Below, in pieces: positions 35,842 to 44,728 of a stretch of 64,000 nucleotides of DNA. This stretch comes from Halovulum dunhuangense (GTDB lineage Bacteria; Pseudomonadota; Alphaproteobacteria; Rhodobacterales; Rhodobacteraceae): NCBI RefSeq assembly GCF_013093415.1, contig NZ_JABFBC010000001.1, forward strand, positions 372,001-436,000, written 5' to 3'. The stretch's first letter is position 1. Every line of letters begins with the position of its first letter. The translations under genes were made by a program, and so were the position numbers. The notes under the pieces were generated by a model that saw only the letters and a list, made by a program, of their open reading frames with translations, was not told where the DNA came from and did not search any database.

Positions 35842-37317
35842 ATGCTCGATCAGACCAATCTCGCCGATCTGCTGAAGGATCCGTCGCTGCTGGTGACCAA
35901 GGGGTATATCGGCGGCGAATGGGTCGATGCCGCCTCGGGCAAGACATTCGAGGTGACCAACCCGGCCCGTGGGGACGTGATCTGTGCCATCGCCGACATG
36001 GACGAGACCGATGCGCGCCGCGCCATCGACGCGGCCCATGCGGCGCAGAAGGACTGGGCGGCGCGCACCGGCAAGGAACGTGCCGCCGTTCTGCGCAAGT
36101 GGTACGAGCTGATGGTCGAGAATGCGGACGACCTTGCCGCGATCCTGACCGCCGAGATGGGCAAGCCGCTGGCCGAGGCCAAGGGCGAGATCATGTACGG
36201 CGCCAGCTTCATCGAATGGTTCTCGGAAGAGGCCAAGCGCGCCTATGGCGAGACGATCCCCGGCCACCAGCGCGACAAGCGTATCGTGGTGATCAAGCAG
36301 CCGGTGGGTGTCGTTGCCTCGATCACGCCCTGGAACTTTCCCAATGCGATGATCGCCCGCAAGGTGGGGCCCGCGCTTGCGGTCGGCTGCGCCTTCGTCG
36401 CCAAGCCCGCGGCCGAGACGCCGCTCTCGGCGCTGGCGATGGCCGTGCTGGCCGAGCGCGCTGGCGTGCCCGCGGGCATCCTGAACGTTGTCACCTCGAA
36501 GCGCAGCTCGGTCATCGGGCAGGAATTCTGCGCCAACCCCAAGGTGCGCAAGCTGACCTTTACCGGATCGACAGAGGTGGGCCGCATCCTGCTGCGCCAG
36601 GGCGCCGATCAGATCATGAAGATGTCGATGGAACTGGGCGGGAACGCGCCCTTCATCGTGTTCGACGACGCGGATCTGGACGCCGCCGTCGAGGGGGCGA
36701 TGATCTCCAAGTATCGCAACAATGGCCAGACCTGTGTCTGCGCGAACCGCATCTATGTGCAGGCGGGTGTCTATGACGCCTTTGCCGAGAAGCTTTCGGC
36801 GGCGGTCGCGAAAATGAAGCTGGGCGACGGGTTCGAGGCGGGCGTCAGCACCGGCCCGCTGATAAACACGGCCGCGCTGGAAAAGGTGGAGGAGCATATC
36901 TCCGACGCCGTGTCCAAGGGCGCGAAGGTGGTCACGGGCGGCAAGCGCTCGGCGCTGGGCGGTACCTTTTTCGAGCCGACGGTCCTGACCGGTGTGACCA
37001 GCGACATGATGGTCACACATGACGAAACCTTTGGCCCGGTAGCGCCGCTCTTCCGCTTCGAGGACGAGGCCGACGTGATCGCCCAGGCCAACGACACGAT
37101 CTATGGCCTTGCGTCCTATTTCTATGCCCGCGACCTGAGCCGCGTCTGGCGCGTGGCCGAGGCGCTGGAATACGGGATGGTCGGTGTCAACACGGGCCTG
37201 ATCTCGACCGAGGTTGCGCCCTTCGGGGGCGTGAAGCAGTCGGGACTTGGCCGCGAGGGATCGAGCCACGGGATCGAGGACTATCTGGAGATGAAATACA
37301 TCTGCATGTCGGTCTGA
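35842..37317 (+). CDS. gabD: NAD(P)-dependent succinate-semialdehyde dehydrogenase
   Basis: 491 residues, aldehyde dehydrogenase fold. Catalytic Cys298 (NNGQTCVC), general base Glu264 (MELGGNAP), cofactor region TPWNFPNAM and KPAAETP. The double Cys TCVC and overall length match GabD of the GABA/4-hydroxybutyrate route, giving succinate. GGGGGGAA ribosome site before the ATG. Other semialdehyde or glutarate-type substrates remain possible. Followed by a terminator. Confidence 0.88.
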   Translation: MLDQTNLADLLKDPSLLVTKGYIGGEWVDAASGKTFEVTNPARGDVICAIADMDETDARRAIDAAHAAQKDWAARTGKERAAVLRKWYELMVENADDLAAILTAEMGKPLAEAKGEIMYGASFIEWFSEEAKRAYGETIPGHQRDKRIVVIKQPVGVVASITPWNFPNAMIARKVGPALAVGCAFVAKPAAETPLSALAMAVLAERAGVPAGILNVVTSKRSSVIGQEFCANPKVRKLTFTGSTEVGRILLRQGADQIMKMSMELGGNAPFIVFDDADLDAAVEGAMISKYRNNGQTCVCANRIYVQAGVYDAFAEKLSAAVAKMKLGDGFEAGVSTGPLINTAALEKVEEHISDAVSKGAKVVTGGKRSALGGTFFEPTVLTGVTSDMMVTHDETFGPVAPLFRFEDEADVIAQANDTIYGLASYFYARDLSRVWRVAEALEYGMVGVNTGLISTEVAPFGGVKQSGLGREGSSHGIEDYLEMKYICMSV

Positions 37318-37350
37318 ACCGGGCGGACGCCGTACCCCGTTGAGGGGGCA

Positions 37351-37420
37351 GATGCCTCCGGCGGGGATATTTGAAGAAAGTGGAAGGCGGGGTCATGCCG
37401 CGCCTTCCACTTCTCGTTTT
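37351..37420. terminator. Rhodobacterales-type intergenic motif and bidirectional terminator
   Basis: GCCTCCGGCGGGGATATTTG starts near 37354, a motif I recall as common between genes in Rhodobacterales. It runs into a perfect 12-bp stem AAGTGGAAGGCG (37378-37389) / CGCCTTCCACTT (37401-37412), then TTTT. It separates gabD from the convergent fpr gene. Confidence 0.7.
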
Positions 37421-37428
37421 GGCCTGGC

Positions 37429-38235
37429 CTAGCCGACGAAGGCCTTCTCCAGCACGAATTCGCCCGGGTTGGCGTTCGAGCCTTCGCGCAGGCCTGCAGT
37501 CTCGAGCAGCGCCTTCACGTCGGTGTTCAGGCCCATGGAGCCGCAGATCATCACGCGGTCCGTCTCTGGGTCCAAGGGCGGTGTGCCGAGGTGGTCGAAC
37601 AGGCGCCCCGAGGCGATCCAGTCGGTGATCCGGCCCGTGTTTGGGCTGTCTTCCTGGGTGGTGGTGGGCAGGTATTTCACCTTGCCGGCGACAAGCTCTC
37701 CGATCAGCGGGTCGTCCGGAAGGGCCGCGACAATGCGGCGGCCGTATTCCAGTTCCGCGACCTGCCGGCAGGTATGCGTCAGGATCACCTCGTCGAACTT
37801 CTCATGCACCTCGGGGTCGCGCAGGAGCGAGGCGAAGGGCGCGATGCCGGTCCCAGTCGCGACCATGTAGAGCCGCCGGCCCGGCAGCAGCGCGTCCACG
37901 ACAAGCGTGCCGACGGGTTTCGGGCGCAGGATCACCTGGTCGCCGGGCCGGATCCGCTGAAGCCGGGACGTGAGCGGCCCGTCGGGCACCTTGATCGAAT
38001 AGAATTCCAGCGTCTCGTCCCAGGAGGGCGAGGCGATGGAATAGGCGCGCAGGATCGGTTTGCCGTTCTCGCCGGGCAGGCCGATCATCACGAACTCGCC
38101 CGAGCGGAACCGCAGCGAACGCGGGCGGGTCAGCCGGAACGAGAACAGCCGGTCGGTCCAGTGGATCACCTCGGTCACGTCCTGTGCATCGGGCAGGACG
38201 GGGGTGGCGGCGGCGGCCGGGGCGTGCTGGTTCAT
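37429..38235 (-). CDS. fpr: ferredoxin-NADP+ reductase
   Basis: 268 residues, plant-type-unrelated bacterial FPR. FAD-binding LRAYSIASPSWDETLEFYSI (RxYS motif) near 65-85, NADP-binding MVATGTGIAPF near 125 and the MICGSMGLN segment. Supplies electrons, via ferredoxin, probably to the ferredoxin-dependent sulfite reductase encoded in the same reverse-strand run. Confidence 0.9.
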   Translation of the reverse strand: MNQHAPAAAATPVLPDAQDVTEVIHWTDRLFSFRLTRPRSLRFRSGEFVMIGLPGENGKPILRAYSIASPSWDETLEFYSIKVPDGPLTSRLQRIRPGDQVILRPKPVGTLVVDALLPGRRLYMVATGTGIAPFASLLRDPEVHEKFDEVILTHTCRQVAELEYGRRIVAALPDDPLIGELVAGKVKYLPTTTQEDSPNTGRITDWIASGRLFDHLGTPPLDPETDRVMICGSMGLNTDVKALLETAGLREGSNANPGEFVLEKAFVG

Positions 38236-38262
38236 CGGGGTAATCCTGTCTTTAGGGGGTCT

Positions 38263-38694
38263 TCAGGCGGCGAAGAGACGGTTCTGGTAGCCCTCGACAT
38301 GGCGGACGGCCAGCCACTGGGCCTCGGGATTGCGCAGAGCCTGCGCATCCGAAATCGCGATCTCGTCCACGCCGACCCGCAGGGCGGCGCGGAACTGGTC
38401 CACCAGAACATGGCCTTCGGCACGGATGCGGCCCCGATAGCCGAGCTGGCGCAGGCGCCGCGCAAGGCTGAAGCCGCGCCCATCCGCGCTGCTGGCGAAA
38501 GGAATGATGGCGAGGCTGATCTTGCCGAACCACGGCCTCAGCCGCTCCGGGTCCGCGTCCACCGGCAGGCGCACGCCAAGCGGCACGTCGATGGGCAGGT
38601 CCTGCCCCGTCCAGTAGGCATCGAGGTCGAGGATCACGCCGTGGCGTGGGAAGCTGTCGGCGACGAACCCGTCGCGGGTGACGATCTGGGTCAT
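38263..38694 (-). CDS. DUF934 family protein of sulfite-reduction cluster
   Basis: 143 residues. DUF934 proteins are found almost only next to cysI/cysH and are thought to assist sulfite reduction; the biochemical role is unknown. Conserved SLAIIPFASSADGRGFSLAR-type block (here the FGKIS...DGRGFS region). ATG overlaps the cysH stop by 4 nt. Confidence 0.8.
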   Translation of the reverse strand: MTQIVTRDGFVADSFPRHGVILDLDAYWTGQDLPIDVPLGVRLPVDADPERLRPWFGKISLAIIPFASSADGRGFSLARRLRQLGYRGRIRAEGHVLVDQFRAALRVGVDEIAISDAQALRNPEAQWLAVRHVEGYQNRLFAA

Positions 38695-39440
38695 GGATGT
38701 CTCCTCTCTTTCCGTTCGGCCCGGCCGTCGGGGCCGAAATGGATGCCGCACTCTGTCTTGTCCCGGCCGCGCCAGCGCCCGGCGCGGGTGTCCTCTCCGG
38801 GGGCCACCCGCGTGGTGCAGGGGGCGCATCCGATCGAGGCGTAGCCACGCGCGACCAGCGGGTGGCGCGGAAGGGCATGGCGATCCATGTAGGCCGCGAG
38901 TTCCCGTGGCCCCCAGTCGGCCAGCGGGTTCACCTTGATCGCACCCCCGGCATCCTGCTCGAAGGGCCGAAGCCGTGCCCGCGTGCCGGACTGGTACCGC
39001 TTGCGCCCGTTCACATGCGCCTCGAACGGGGCAAGCGCGCGGGACAGCGGCGCCACCTTGCGCAGCCGGCAGCAAGCATCGGGGTCGGACAGGTGCAGTG
39101 CGTCCCAGGGGTCGCCGGCGGAAAGCGCGCCGGCATCCGGGGTGATGCGGTGCACGTCGGTAAGGCCAAGCGCCGCGCCGAGCCTGCGCTGGTAGTCCAG
39201 CGTCTCGGGGAACAGCATGAGCGTGTCGATCATCAGCACCGGCGCATGCGGATTGATCTGCGCCAGCATGTGCAGAAGCACGGCGGACTCCGCCCCGAAG
39301 GACGAGACGACCGCGATGCGCCCGGCATAGAGCCTGAGCGCCGCGTGCAGCACCTCGTCCGCGGGGGCGCCTTCGTAGCGCGTGTTCAGGGCCGCGACGG
39401 CAAGGTCCGGGGTGAAGCGGATGGAGGGTTCAAGCAGCAT
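38691..39440 (-). CDS. cysH: adenylyl-/phosphoadenylyl-sulfate reductase
   Basis: 249 residues. Reduces activated sulfate to sulfite with thioredoxin. PP-loop region VVSSFGAESAVLLH, and the cysteines Cys123-Cys124 and Cys205/Cys208 that bind a 4Fe-4S cluster, marking the APS-reductase type used by many alphaproteobacteria rather than the cluster-free PAPS type. Catalytic Cys231 (ECGIH). Overlaps cysI by 11 nt. Confidence 0.92.
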   Translation of the reverse strand: MLLEPSIRFTPDLAVAALNTRYEGAPADEVLHAALRLYAGRIAVVSSFGAESAVLLHMLAQINPHAPVLMIDTLMLFPETLDYQRRLGAALGLTDVHRITPDAGALSAGDPWDALHLSDPDACCRLRKVAPLSRALAPFEAHVNGRKRYQSGTRARLRPFEQDAGGAIKVNPLADWGPRELAAYMDRHALPRHPLVARGYASIGCAPCTTRVAPGEDTRAGRWRGRDKTECGIHFGPDGRAERKERRHP

Positions 39441-41091
39441 CGGCCCGCCGCTCCTGCGCGTAGAGCGCGTCTTTGAAGGGGGCCATGCCCAGCCGGCGAT
39501 AGGCCTGGAGGAAGGTCTCCGACCGGTCCTCGCGCAGCCGCAGATAGGTCTCGATCAGACGGGTGATCGCCGGCACGATCTCGTCATAGGCGAAGCCGGG
39601 GCCGGTCCGTTCCCCAAGGGTCGCTGTCTCGGTTCCGTCGCCGCCCAGGGTGATCTGGTAGTTCTCCACACCCGCCCGGTCGAGACCGAGGACCCCGATA
39701 TGGCCGACATGGTGATGCCCGCAGGCGTTGATGCAGCCCGAGATCTTGATCTTGAGCGGCCCGATATCGGCCTGCGCATCGAGATCGGCAAAGGTCGTGC
39801 CGATCTGCTGGGCGATCGGGATCGAGCGCGCGGTGGCCAGCGCGCAATAATCCATGCCGGGGCAGGCGATGATGTCAGACACAAGCCCGATATTGGCCGT
39901 GGCAAGCCCGGCCGCGCGCAGGGCGTCATAGACCGCCGGCAGGTCCGCGCGGTGGACATGGGGCAGGATCACGTTCTGCTCGTGGCTGATGCGCAGCTCG
40001 TCATGGGAATACCGCTCGGCGATATCCGCAAGCGCGCGCATCTGGTCCGAGGTGGCGTCGCCCGGCGTCCCGCCCACGGGTTTCATCGAGACGCTGACGA
40101 TGGCATGGTCCGGATCCCGGTGCGCCATGACATTGGTGTCGATGAAGCTGCGCAGCCCCGCATCCGCACGGGAAAGATCCGGAACCGGTCGCCGGGCAAG
40201 TGCCGGCGGCGCGAAGGCGGCCTCGATGCTGGACAGAAGCGCCGGATCGACCGGGGGCAGTTCCGCGCGTGTGCGCTGGAATTCCGCCTCGATCAGGTCT
40301 CGGATTTCCTCGAGCCCGGTCTCGTGCACAAGGATCTTGATCCGCGCCTTGTACTTGTTGTCCCGCCGCCCGGACAGGTTGTAGACGCGCAGGATCGCTT
40401 CGAGATAGGGCAAGAGGTCGGCCTTGGGCAGGAAGTCCCGGACCACCTTGCCGATCATCGGCGTGCGGCCCAGGCCGCCGCCCACGATCACCTCGTAGCC
40501 GGGCGCGCCGGTCTCGTCGCGCAGCATCCGCAGCCCGATATCATGCGCCTTCGTCACCGCGCGGTCGTTGGGGCTGCCGGTGACCGCCACCTTGAACTTG
40601 CGCGGCAGGTAGGCGAATTCGGGATGGTCGGTGGACCATTGCCGGATCAGCTCGGCCGTGGGGCGCGGATCCTCGATCTCGTCGGCGGCCGCGCCCGCGA
40701 AATGGTCGGCGGTCACGTTCCGGATGCAGTTTCCGCTTGTCTGGATCGCGTGCAGGCCCACATCGGCCAGCGCGTCCAGTATGTCGGGCACGTCGCGCAG
40801 CTTCGGCCAGTTGAACTGGATGTTCTGTCGCGTGGTGAAATGGCCGTAGCCCTTGTCCCAGGTGTCGGCGATATGGGCCAGCTGGCGCATCTTGCGCGCG
40901 TTCAGCGTGCCGTAGGGGATCGCCACCCGCAGCATGTAGGCGTGCAGTTGCAGGTATAGCCCGTTCATCAGCCGCAGCGGCTTGAACTCGTCCTCGGTCA
41001 GGCTGCCATCCAGCCTGCGGGCCACCTGGTCGCGGAACTCGGCCACCCGGTTGCGGACGAAGGCGGCATCGAAATCGGTGTAGTCGTACAT
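39430..41091 (-). CDS. cysI: ferredoxin-type sulfite reductase (nitrite/sulfite reductase family)
   Basis: 553 residues. Two ferrodoxin-like halves; siroheme and 4Fe-4S ligands in ACPGMDYC and SGCINACGHHH. RQNIQFNW and the GGGLGRTP motif fit sulfite/nitrite reductases. Linkage to cysG, cysH and DUF934 supports sulfite as substrate; sulfide produced feeds cysteine synthesis. No flavoprotein subunit (CysJ) is present, so ferredoxin reduced by Fpr is the likely donor. Confidence 0.91.
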   Translation of the reverse strand: MYDYTDFDAAFVRNRVAEFRDQVARRLDGSLTEDEFKPLRLMNGLYLQLHAYMLRVAIPYGTLNARKMRQLAHIADTWDKGYGHFTTRQNIQFNWPKLRDVPDILDALADVGLHAIQTSGNCIRNVTADHFAGAAADEIEDPRPTAELIRQWSTDHPEFAYLPRKFKVAVTGSPNDRAVTKAHDIGLRMLRDETGAPGYEVIVGGGLGRTPMIGKVVRDFLPKADLLPYLEAILRVYNLSGRRDNKYKARIKILVHETGLEEIRDLIEAEFQRTRAELPPVDPALLSSIEAAFAPPALARRPVPDLSRADAGLRSFIDTNVMAHRDPDHAIVSVSMKPVGGTPGDATSDQMRALADIAERYSHDELRISHEQNVILPHVHRADLPAVYDALRAAGLATANIGLVSDIIACPGMDYCALATARSIPIAQQIGTTFADLDAQADIGPLKIKISGCINACGHHHVGHIGVLGLDRAGVENYQITLGGDGTETATLGERTGPGFAYDEIVPAITRLIETYLRLREDRSETFLQAYRRLGMAPFKDALYAQERRADAA

Positions 41092-41118
41092 CTCGCTCTC
41101 CGGTCTTCGGGGCGCGTG

Positions 41119-41421
41119 TCAGGCGCGGGCCTGTCGGCCATGATGGGGGTAGTTGGAGGGGCCGCGGGTGCGGAAAACCTCGCGGAAATGGACCGGGGCG
41201 GGACGGCCGTTCACGATCCTGGCCTCGGCGAGGTAGACACCCACGACCTGCTGTGGAAACCCGCTCGCGCGGGACAGCAGCGCCTGCGCCTGTTCTTCCG
41301 TTCCGGCAACGGCGGCGTCGCCATGGTCGCGGGTCCAGTCGCCGCTTTCGGTGAAGTAGACGACATCGCCTTCCAGCAGGTCGTTGCCGGTCGCGATCTT
41401 CGGTATGAAGTCCCGGGCCAT
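41119..41421 (-). CDS. DUF2849 family protein
   Basis: 100 residues. Small conserved alphaproteobacterial protein found between cysG and cysI; function unknown. ATGNDLLEGDVVYF near the start is diagnostic. ATG overlaps the cysG stop by one base (TGATG). Confidence 0.82.
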   Translation of the reverse strand: MARDFIPKIATGNDLLEGDVVYFTESGDWTRDHGDAAVAGTEEQAQALLSRASGFPQQVVGVYLAEARIVNGRPAPVHFREVFRTRGPSNYPHHGRQARA

Positions 41422-42815
41422 CAGAGCGCCTCCGCCTGGGGACGAAGCTGTCGCGCCGAAAGTTCCGCCGCGCGCGGGGACAGGCCCAGGAACAGCATCA
41501 CCGGGCCATGCGGTGCGGCCTCGTCCAGCGCCTGAGGCAGGTCTATCAGCCGGGTCGCGATCACCCGTTGGTCGGGGCGCGAGGCGTTCTCCACCGCTGT
41601 CACCGGTGTATCCTCGGGGCAGCCGGCGATCATCAGGCGGCCGCGGATGAAGGTCGAGGCGCGGACCCCCATGTAGATCGCGGCGACCGTGCCGGGCCTT
41701 GCCAGTGCGCGCCAGTCGTGATCGGCAAAGCCTTTCACGTCATGCCCGGTCAGGATGCGCAGGCTGCCATTGCGCCCGCGCCGGGTCAGGCTGGTCTTGA
41801 TCGACGCCGCCGCGGCCGAGGCGGATGTGACACCGGGCACCACCTCGAAGGGGATGCCGGCCGCGTCCAGCGCGTCCATTTCCTCGTCCAGCCGACCGAA
41901 GATGCCCGGATCGCCGGATTTCAGCCGGACCACCTTGGATCCGCGGCCATGTTCGACGATCAGCGCGTTGATGTCGTCCTGGCTCCAGGATCGGCCATAG
42001 GGGGTCTTTCCGACCTCGATCACCGTGGCTTCGCGGCGGGCCAGTTCCAGGATGGGCTGCGGGACCAGCCGGTCATGGATCACCACGTCCGCCTCGTGCA
42101 GCAGGCGGCGCGCCTTGAGCGTCATCAGTTCCGGATCGCCCGGCCCGGTGCCGACCAGCCAGACATGGCCCGTCTCGGGGCCGGCATCGAGTTCTTCGGC
42201 CAGAAGCGTCTCCAGCGCGTTGCGCACGGCCGCGTCACCGGATTTCACCGCCTCGGGGCCGCGCTCGAAATAGAAGCGCGACCAGAAGCGGCGGCGCGGC
42301 AGGCCATGGCGCAGCGCCTCGGCCTGCGGGCGAAAGGACTGGCCGATCCGGGCAAGGATCCCAAGCGAGGCGGGCAGCCGTTCCTCCAGATCGGCCTTGA
42401 TCCGGCGTGCCAGCACCGGGGCAGCCCCCTCGGTGCCGATGGCGACGGTGACGGGGTCACGGTCCACGATGGCGGGGGTGATGAACTGGCTATCCTCGAG
42501 GTTGTCGACGATGTTGGTCAGCGCGCCCGCGCGCCGGCCGATGGCGACCGCGCGGGCGTCCAGCGCCGCATCCTCGTTCGCGCCGTAGACCAGCGCGGCG
42601 CAGACCGCATCGCCTTCTTCGAGGGGGCGCTCGATCAGCGTCAGGCGGCCGTCGGCGGCCCAGTCGCGGACCTGTTCCGCGGGTTCGGTGCCGAACACGC
42701 TGATCCGCGCCTCGGTCTTGAGCAGCAGCCGCAGCTTTGCCACGGCGCATTCCCCCGCACCCGAGACGATGACGCGCCGGCCGGACAGGTTCAGAAAGAT
42801 CGGGAAGTGCCGCAT
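41421..42815 (-). CDS. cysG: siroheme synthase CysG (fused dehydrogenase/ferrochelatase and methyltransferase)
   Basis: 464 residues. N-terminal CysG^B part (1-~205; VIVSGAGECAVAKLRLLL NAD-binding) makes siroheme from precorrin-2. C-terminal CysG^A part (from ~215; VWLVGTGPGDPELMTLKA) is the SAM-dependent uroporphyrinogen-III methyltransferase. Makes the sulfite reductase cofactor. First gene of cysG-DUF2849-cysI-cysH-DUF934-fpr. AAGGAT ribosome site. Confidence 0.92.
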   Translation of the reverse strand: MRHFPIFLNLSGRRVIVSGAGECAVAKLRLLLKTEARISVFGTEPAEQVRDWAADGRLTLIERPLEEGDAVCAALVYGANEDAALDARAVAIGRRAGALTNIVDNLEDSQFITPAIVDRDPVTVAIGTEGAAPVLARRIKADLEERLPASLGILARIGQSFRPQAEALRHGLPRRRFWSRFYFERGPEAVKSGDAAVRNALETLLAEELDAGPETGHVWLVGTGPGDPELMTLKARRLLHEADVVIHDRLVPQPILELARREATVIEVGKTPYGRSWSQDDINALIVEHGRGSKVVRLKSGDPGIFGRLDEEMDALDAAGIPFEVVPGVTSASAAAASIKTSLTRRGRNGSLRILTGHDVKGFADHDWRALARPGTVAAIYMGVRASTFIRGRLMIAGCPEDTPVTAVENASRPDQRVIATRLIDLPQALDEAAPHGPVMLFLGLSPRAAELSARQLRPQAEAL

Positions 42816-42830
42816 GGGTGAAATCCTTTC

Positions 42831-42855
42831 TTCGATAAGCTCGAATCTAGTCGAA
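42831..42855. promoter_or_regulatory. three phased TCGAA half-sites between cysG and Lrp regulator
   Basis: TTCGA (42831), TCGAA (42841) and TCGAA (42851) repeat with an exact 10-nt period, so all lie on one face of the helix. The first two form an inverted repeat TTCGA-N5-TCGAA. Lrp/AsnC proteins bind such phased sites, so this is a likely operator for the divergent regulator and the cys operon. Confidence 0.55.
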
Positions 42856-42953
42856 AGTTCCTGAATTTGGCGAGTATGCCTTGCAAATAAGGAATATGTC
42901 CCGGATACTGGGTGCCGCTTGAACACGCGTTCGCCTTTCGGGAGAAGTCTGGA

Positions 42954-43430
42954 ATGTCCATCGCACTCGACCCGCTCGACCGGAAAATCCTCGACGTGCT
43001 GCAACGGGACTCTTCCCGTTCTCTCGACGACATCGCGCGCGAGGTGGGGGCGTCCAAGACCCCGGTCTGGAACCGGATTCGCAAGCTGAAGGATGCGGGC
43101 GTCATCCGCGGAGAGGTGGCGCTGCTCGACCCCGAGAAGATCGGGCTCGACGCCTGCTTCTTCGTGCTGATCCGGACATCCCAGCACGACAAGGACTGGC
43201 TGGAGCGCTTCCTTGGCGCGATCCGCCGCCGCCCCGAGGTTCTGGAGGCGCACCGCCTTGCCGGGGATATCGACTACATCCTCAAGGTCCGGGTGCCCAA
43301 CCCCAAAGCCTATGACGATTTCTACCGCGCGCTCATCTCCGAGGTGAGCATCTTCAACGTCACCTCCACCCTATCGATGGAAGAGATGAAGAGTACCACC
43401 GCGCTGCCGCTGCCGGCCGACGCGGAGTGA
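42954..43430 (+). CDS. Lrp/AsnC-family regulator of the cys operon
   Basis: 158 residues. Helix-turn-helix at ~5-60 (LDPLDRKILDVLQRDSSRSL, ASKTPVWNRIRKL), then an effector-binding RAM domain (LAGDIDYILKVRVPNPKAYDD, part). Divergent from cysG, with phased half-sites between; probably controls sulfite reduction in response to a sulfur amino acid. ATG at 42954 follows GGGAGAAG. Confidence 0.85.
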   Translation: MSIALDPLDRKILDVLQRDSSRSLDDIAREVGASKTPVWNRIRKLKDAGVIRGEVALLDPEKIGLDACFFVLIRTSQHDKDWLERFLGAIRRRPEVLEAHRLAGDIDYILKVRVPNPKAYDDFYRALISEVSIFNVTSTLSMEEMKSTTALPLPADAE

Positions 43431-43478
43431 CGCGCAAGGCCATTGCCGCCCATGACGCTGCGCGCTAGGTCTGCGGGC

Positions 43479-44066
43479 ATGATCGACTTCCGCAGGACAG
43501 AGCGCATCCTTGGACGTACGGCGCTCGCGGCGCTTGCGGTGCTTGCGGCTGTGGTGATCTGGACCGTGCGTCCGTGGTCCGGGGATCCGGTGGCCCTGCG
43601 GCCCGATACCGGGGCTGCGGCGCGCGACTTGTCCGAGCCCGAGATGGCGGAGGTCCTGATCGCCCTTCTGACCCGCGTCTACGCCGCCTTCGGGCAGGAG
43701 GAAGAGGGCGCGATCTATGACGGCCTTGTCGCCGCCGTCGCGCCCGGTCTGGTAACGGATCTCTATCTCCAGCGCCGCGCGGCGCAGGTGAACGAGCCGC
43801 CCGAAATGGCCGGCAGCGCCGAAATCCTGGACGTGACGCTGGACGAGATGACCCTGCTTGGACGCACCGCGGACGGCTACCGTCTCGATGCGACCTGGAC
43901 GGTCATCGGCATCCTGGGCCACGAGGATCACCGGCATGAACGGGTGAACCGCTATTCCGCGACCATGACGCTGGGCCCTGCCGCGGGCGAGTGGCGGCTG
44001 ACGGCCTTCGATCTGAACCAGGTGCGCCGGCAGGACGTGCCGCTTTTCCTGGACATGCTGCAATGA
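43479..44066 (+). CDS. membrane-anchored protein of unknown function, first gene of metal-type ABC operon
   Basis: 195 residues: one N-terminal membrane helix (about 12-32, ALAALAVLAAVVIWTV), then a periplasmic domain of mixed structure (ILDVTLDEMTLLGRTADGYR, WTVIGILGHEDHRHERVNRY). No family recognised. A small His cluster, HEDHRHE at ~147, is notable given the context. An ATG 27 nt upstream is possible. Stop overlaps the ATPase gene (ATGA), so it is probably the operon head and may be a helper subunit. Confidence 0.65.
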   Translation: MIDFRRTERILGRTALAALAVLAAVVIWTVRPWSGDPVALRPDTGAAARDLSEPEMAEVLIALLTRVYAAFGQEEEGAIYDGLVAAVAPGLVTDLYLQRRAAQVNEPPEMAGSAEILDVTLDEMTLLGRTADGYRLDATWTVIGILGHEDHRHERVNRYSATMTLGPAAGEWRLTAFDLNQVRRQDVPLFLDMLQ

Positions 44067-44728
44067 TCCGCGCCGAGCATCTGCACTTCGCCCATCCCGG
44101 CGGCGGCTTCCGGCTGGAAATCCCGCATCTCAACGTCGAGGCCGGAGAGCGTGTCGCCGTGGTCGGCCCGTCCGGCACCGGCAAGACGACGCTCCTGAAC
44201 CTCGTCGCCGGCATCCTTCTGCCCGGGCGGGGGCGGCTGGTGGTCCATGACACGGAACTGGCACGCCTGTCGGATGCACGGCGACGCGCGTTCCGTATCA
44301 ACACCATCGGCTTCATCTTCCAGAATTTCGAACTGGTCGACTACCTGACCGCCGCCGAGAACATCCTCTACCCCTATCGCATCACGGACAGCCTGCAGCT
44401 GGATCGTGCCGTGCGCAGCCGGGCCGAGGAACTGGCCGCCGCGGTGGGCCTGTCGGACAAGCTGGGGCGCAAGCCCTCGGCGCTCAGCCAGGGCGAGAAG
44501 CAGCGCGTGGCGATCTGCCGGGCGCTGGTCACGCGGCCCGCGCTTCTGCTGGCGGACGAGGCGACGGGCAATCTCGACCCGGACAACAAGGAACTGATTC
44601 TCGACCTGCTGTTCGCTCAGGCCGCAGCCGAGGGGGCGACGCTTCTGGCGGTGACGCATGACCACGCGCTGCTGCCGCGCTTCGACCGGGTGGTCGATTT
44701 CGCCGCCTTCCGGACAAGGGCTGCCTGA
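44063..44728 (+). CDS. ABC transporter ATP-binding protein, LolD/MacB type
   Basis: 221 residues. Walker A GPSGTGKTT, signature LSQGEKQRV (Q replaces the usual first G of LSGGQ), Walker B LLLADEATGNLD. It matches LolD/FtsE/MacB ATPases, which drive FtsX-type permeases. Overlaps the permease gene (TGATG) and the gene before it (ATGA). Confidence 0.86.
   Translation: MIRAEHLHFAHPGGGFRLEIPHLNVEAGERVAVVGPSGTGKTTLLNLVAGILLPGRGRLVVHDTELARLSDARRRAFRINTIGFIFQNFELVDYLTAAENILYPYRITDSLQLDRAVRSRAEELAAAVGLSDKLGRKPSALSQGEKQRVAICRALVTRPALLLADEATGNLDPDNKELILDLLFAQAAAEGATLLAVTHDHALLPRFDRVVDFAAFRTRAA

Noticed and set aside
43431-43478. Zur-type zinc operator upstream of the metal-type operon
   Set aside because: No AT-rich palindrome resembling a Zur site is visible in this short GC-rich spacer.
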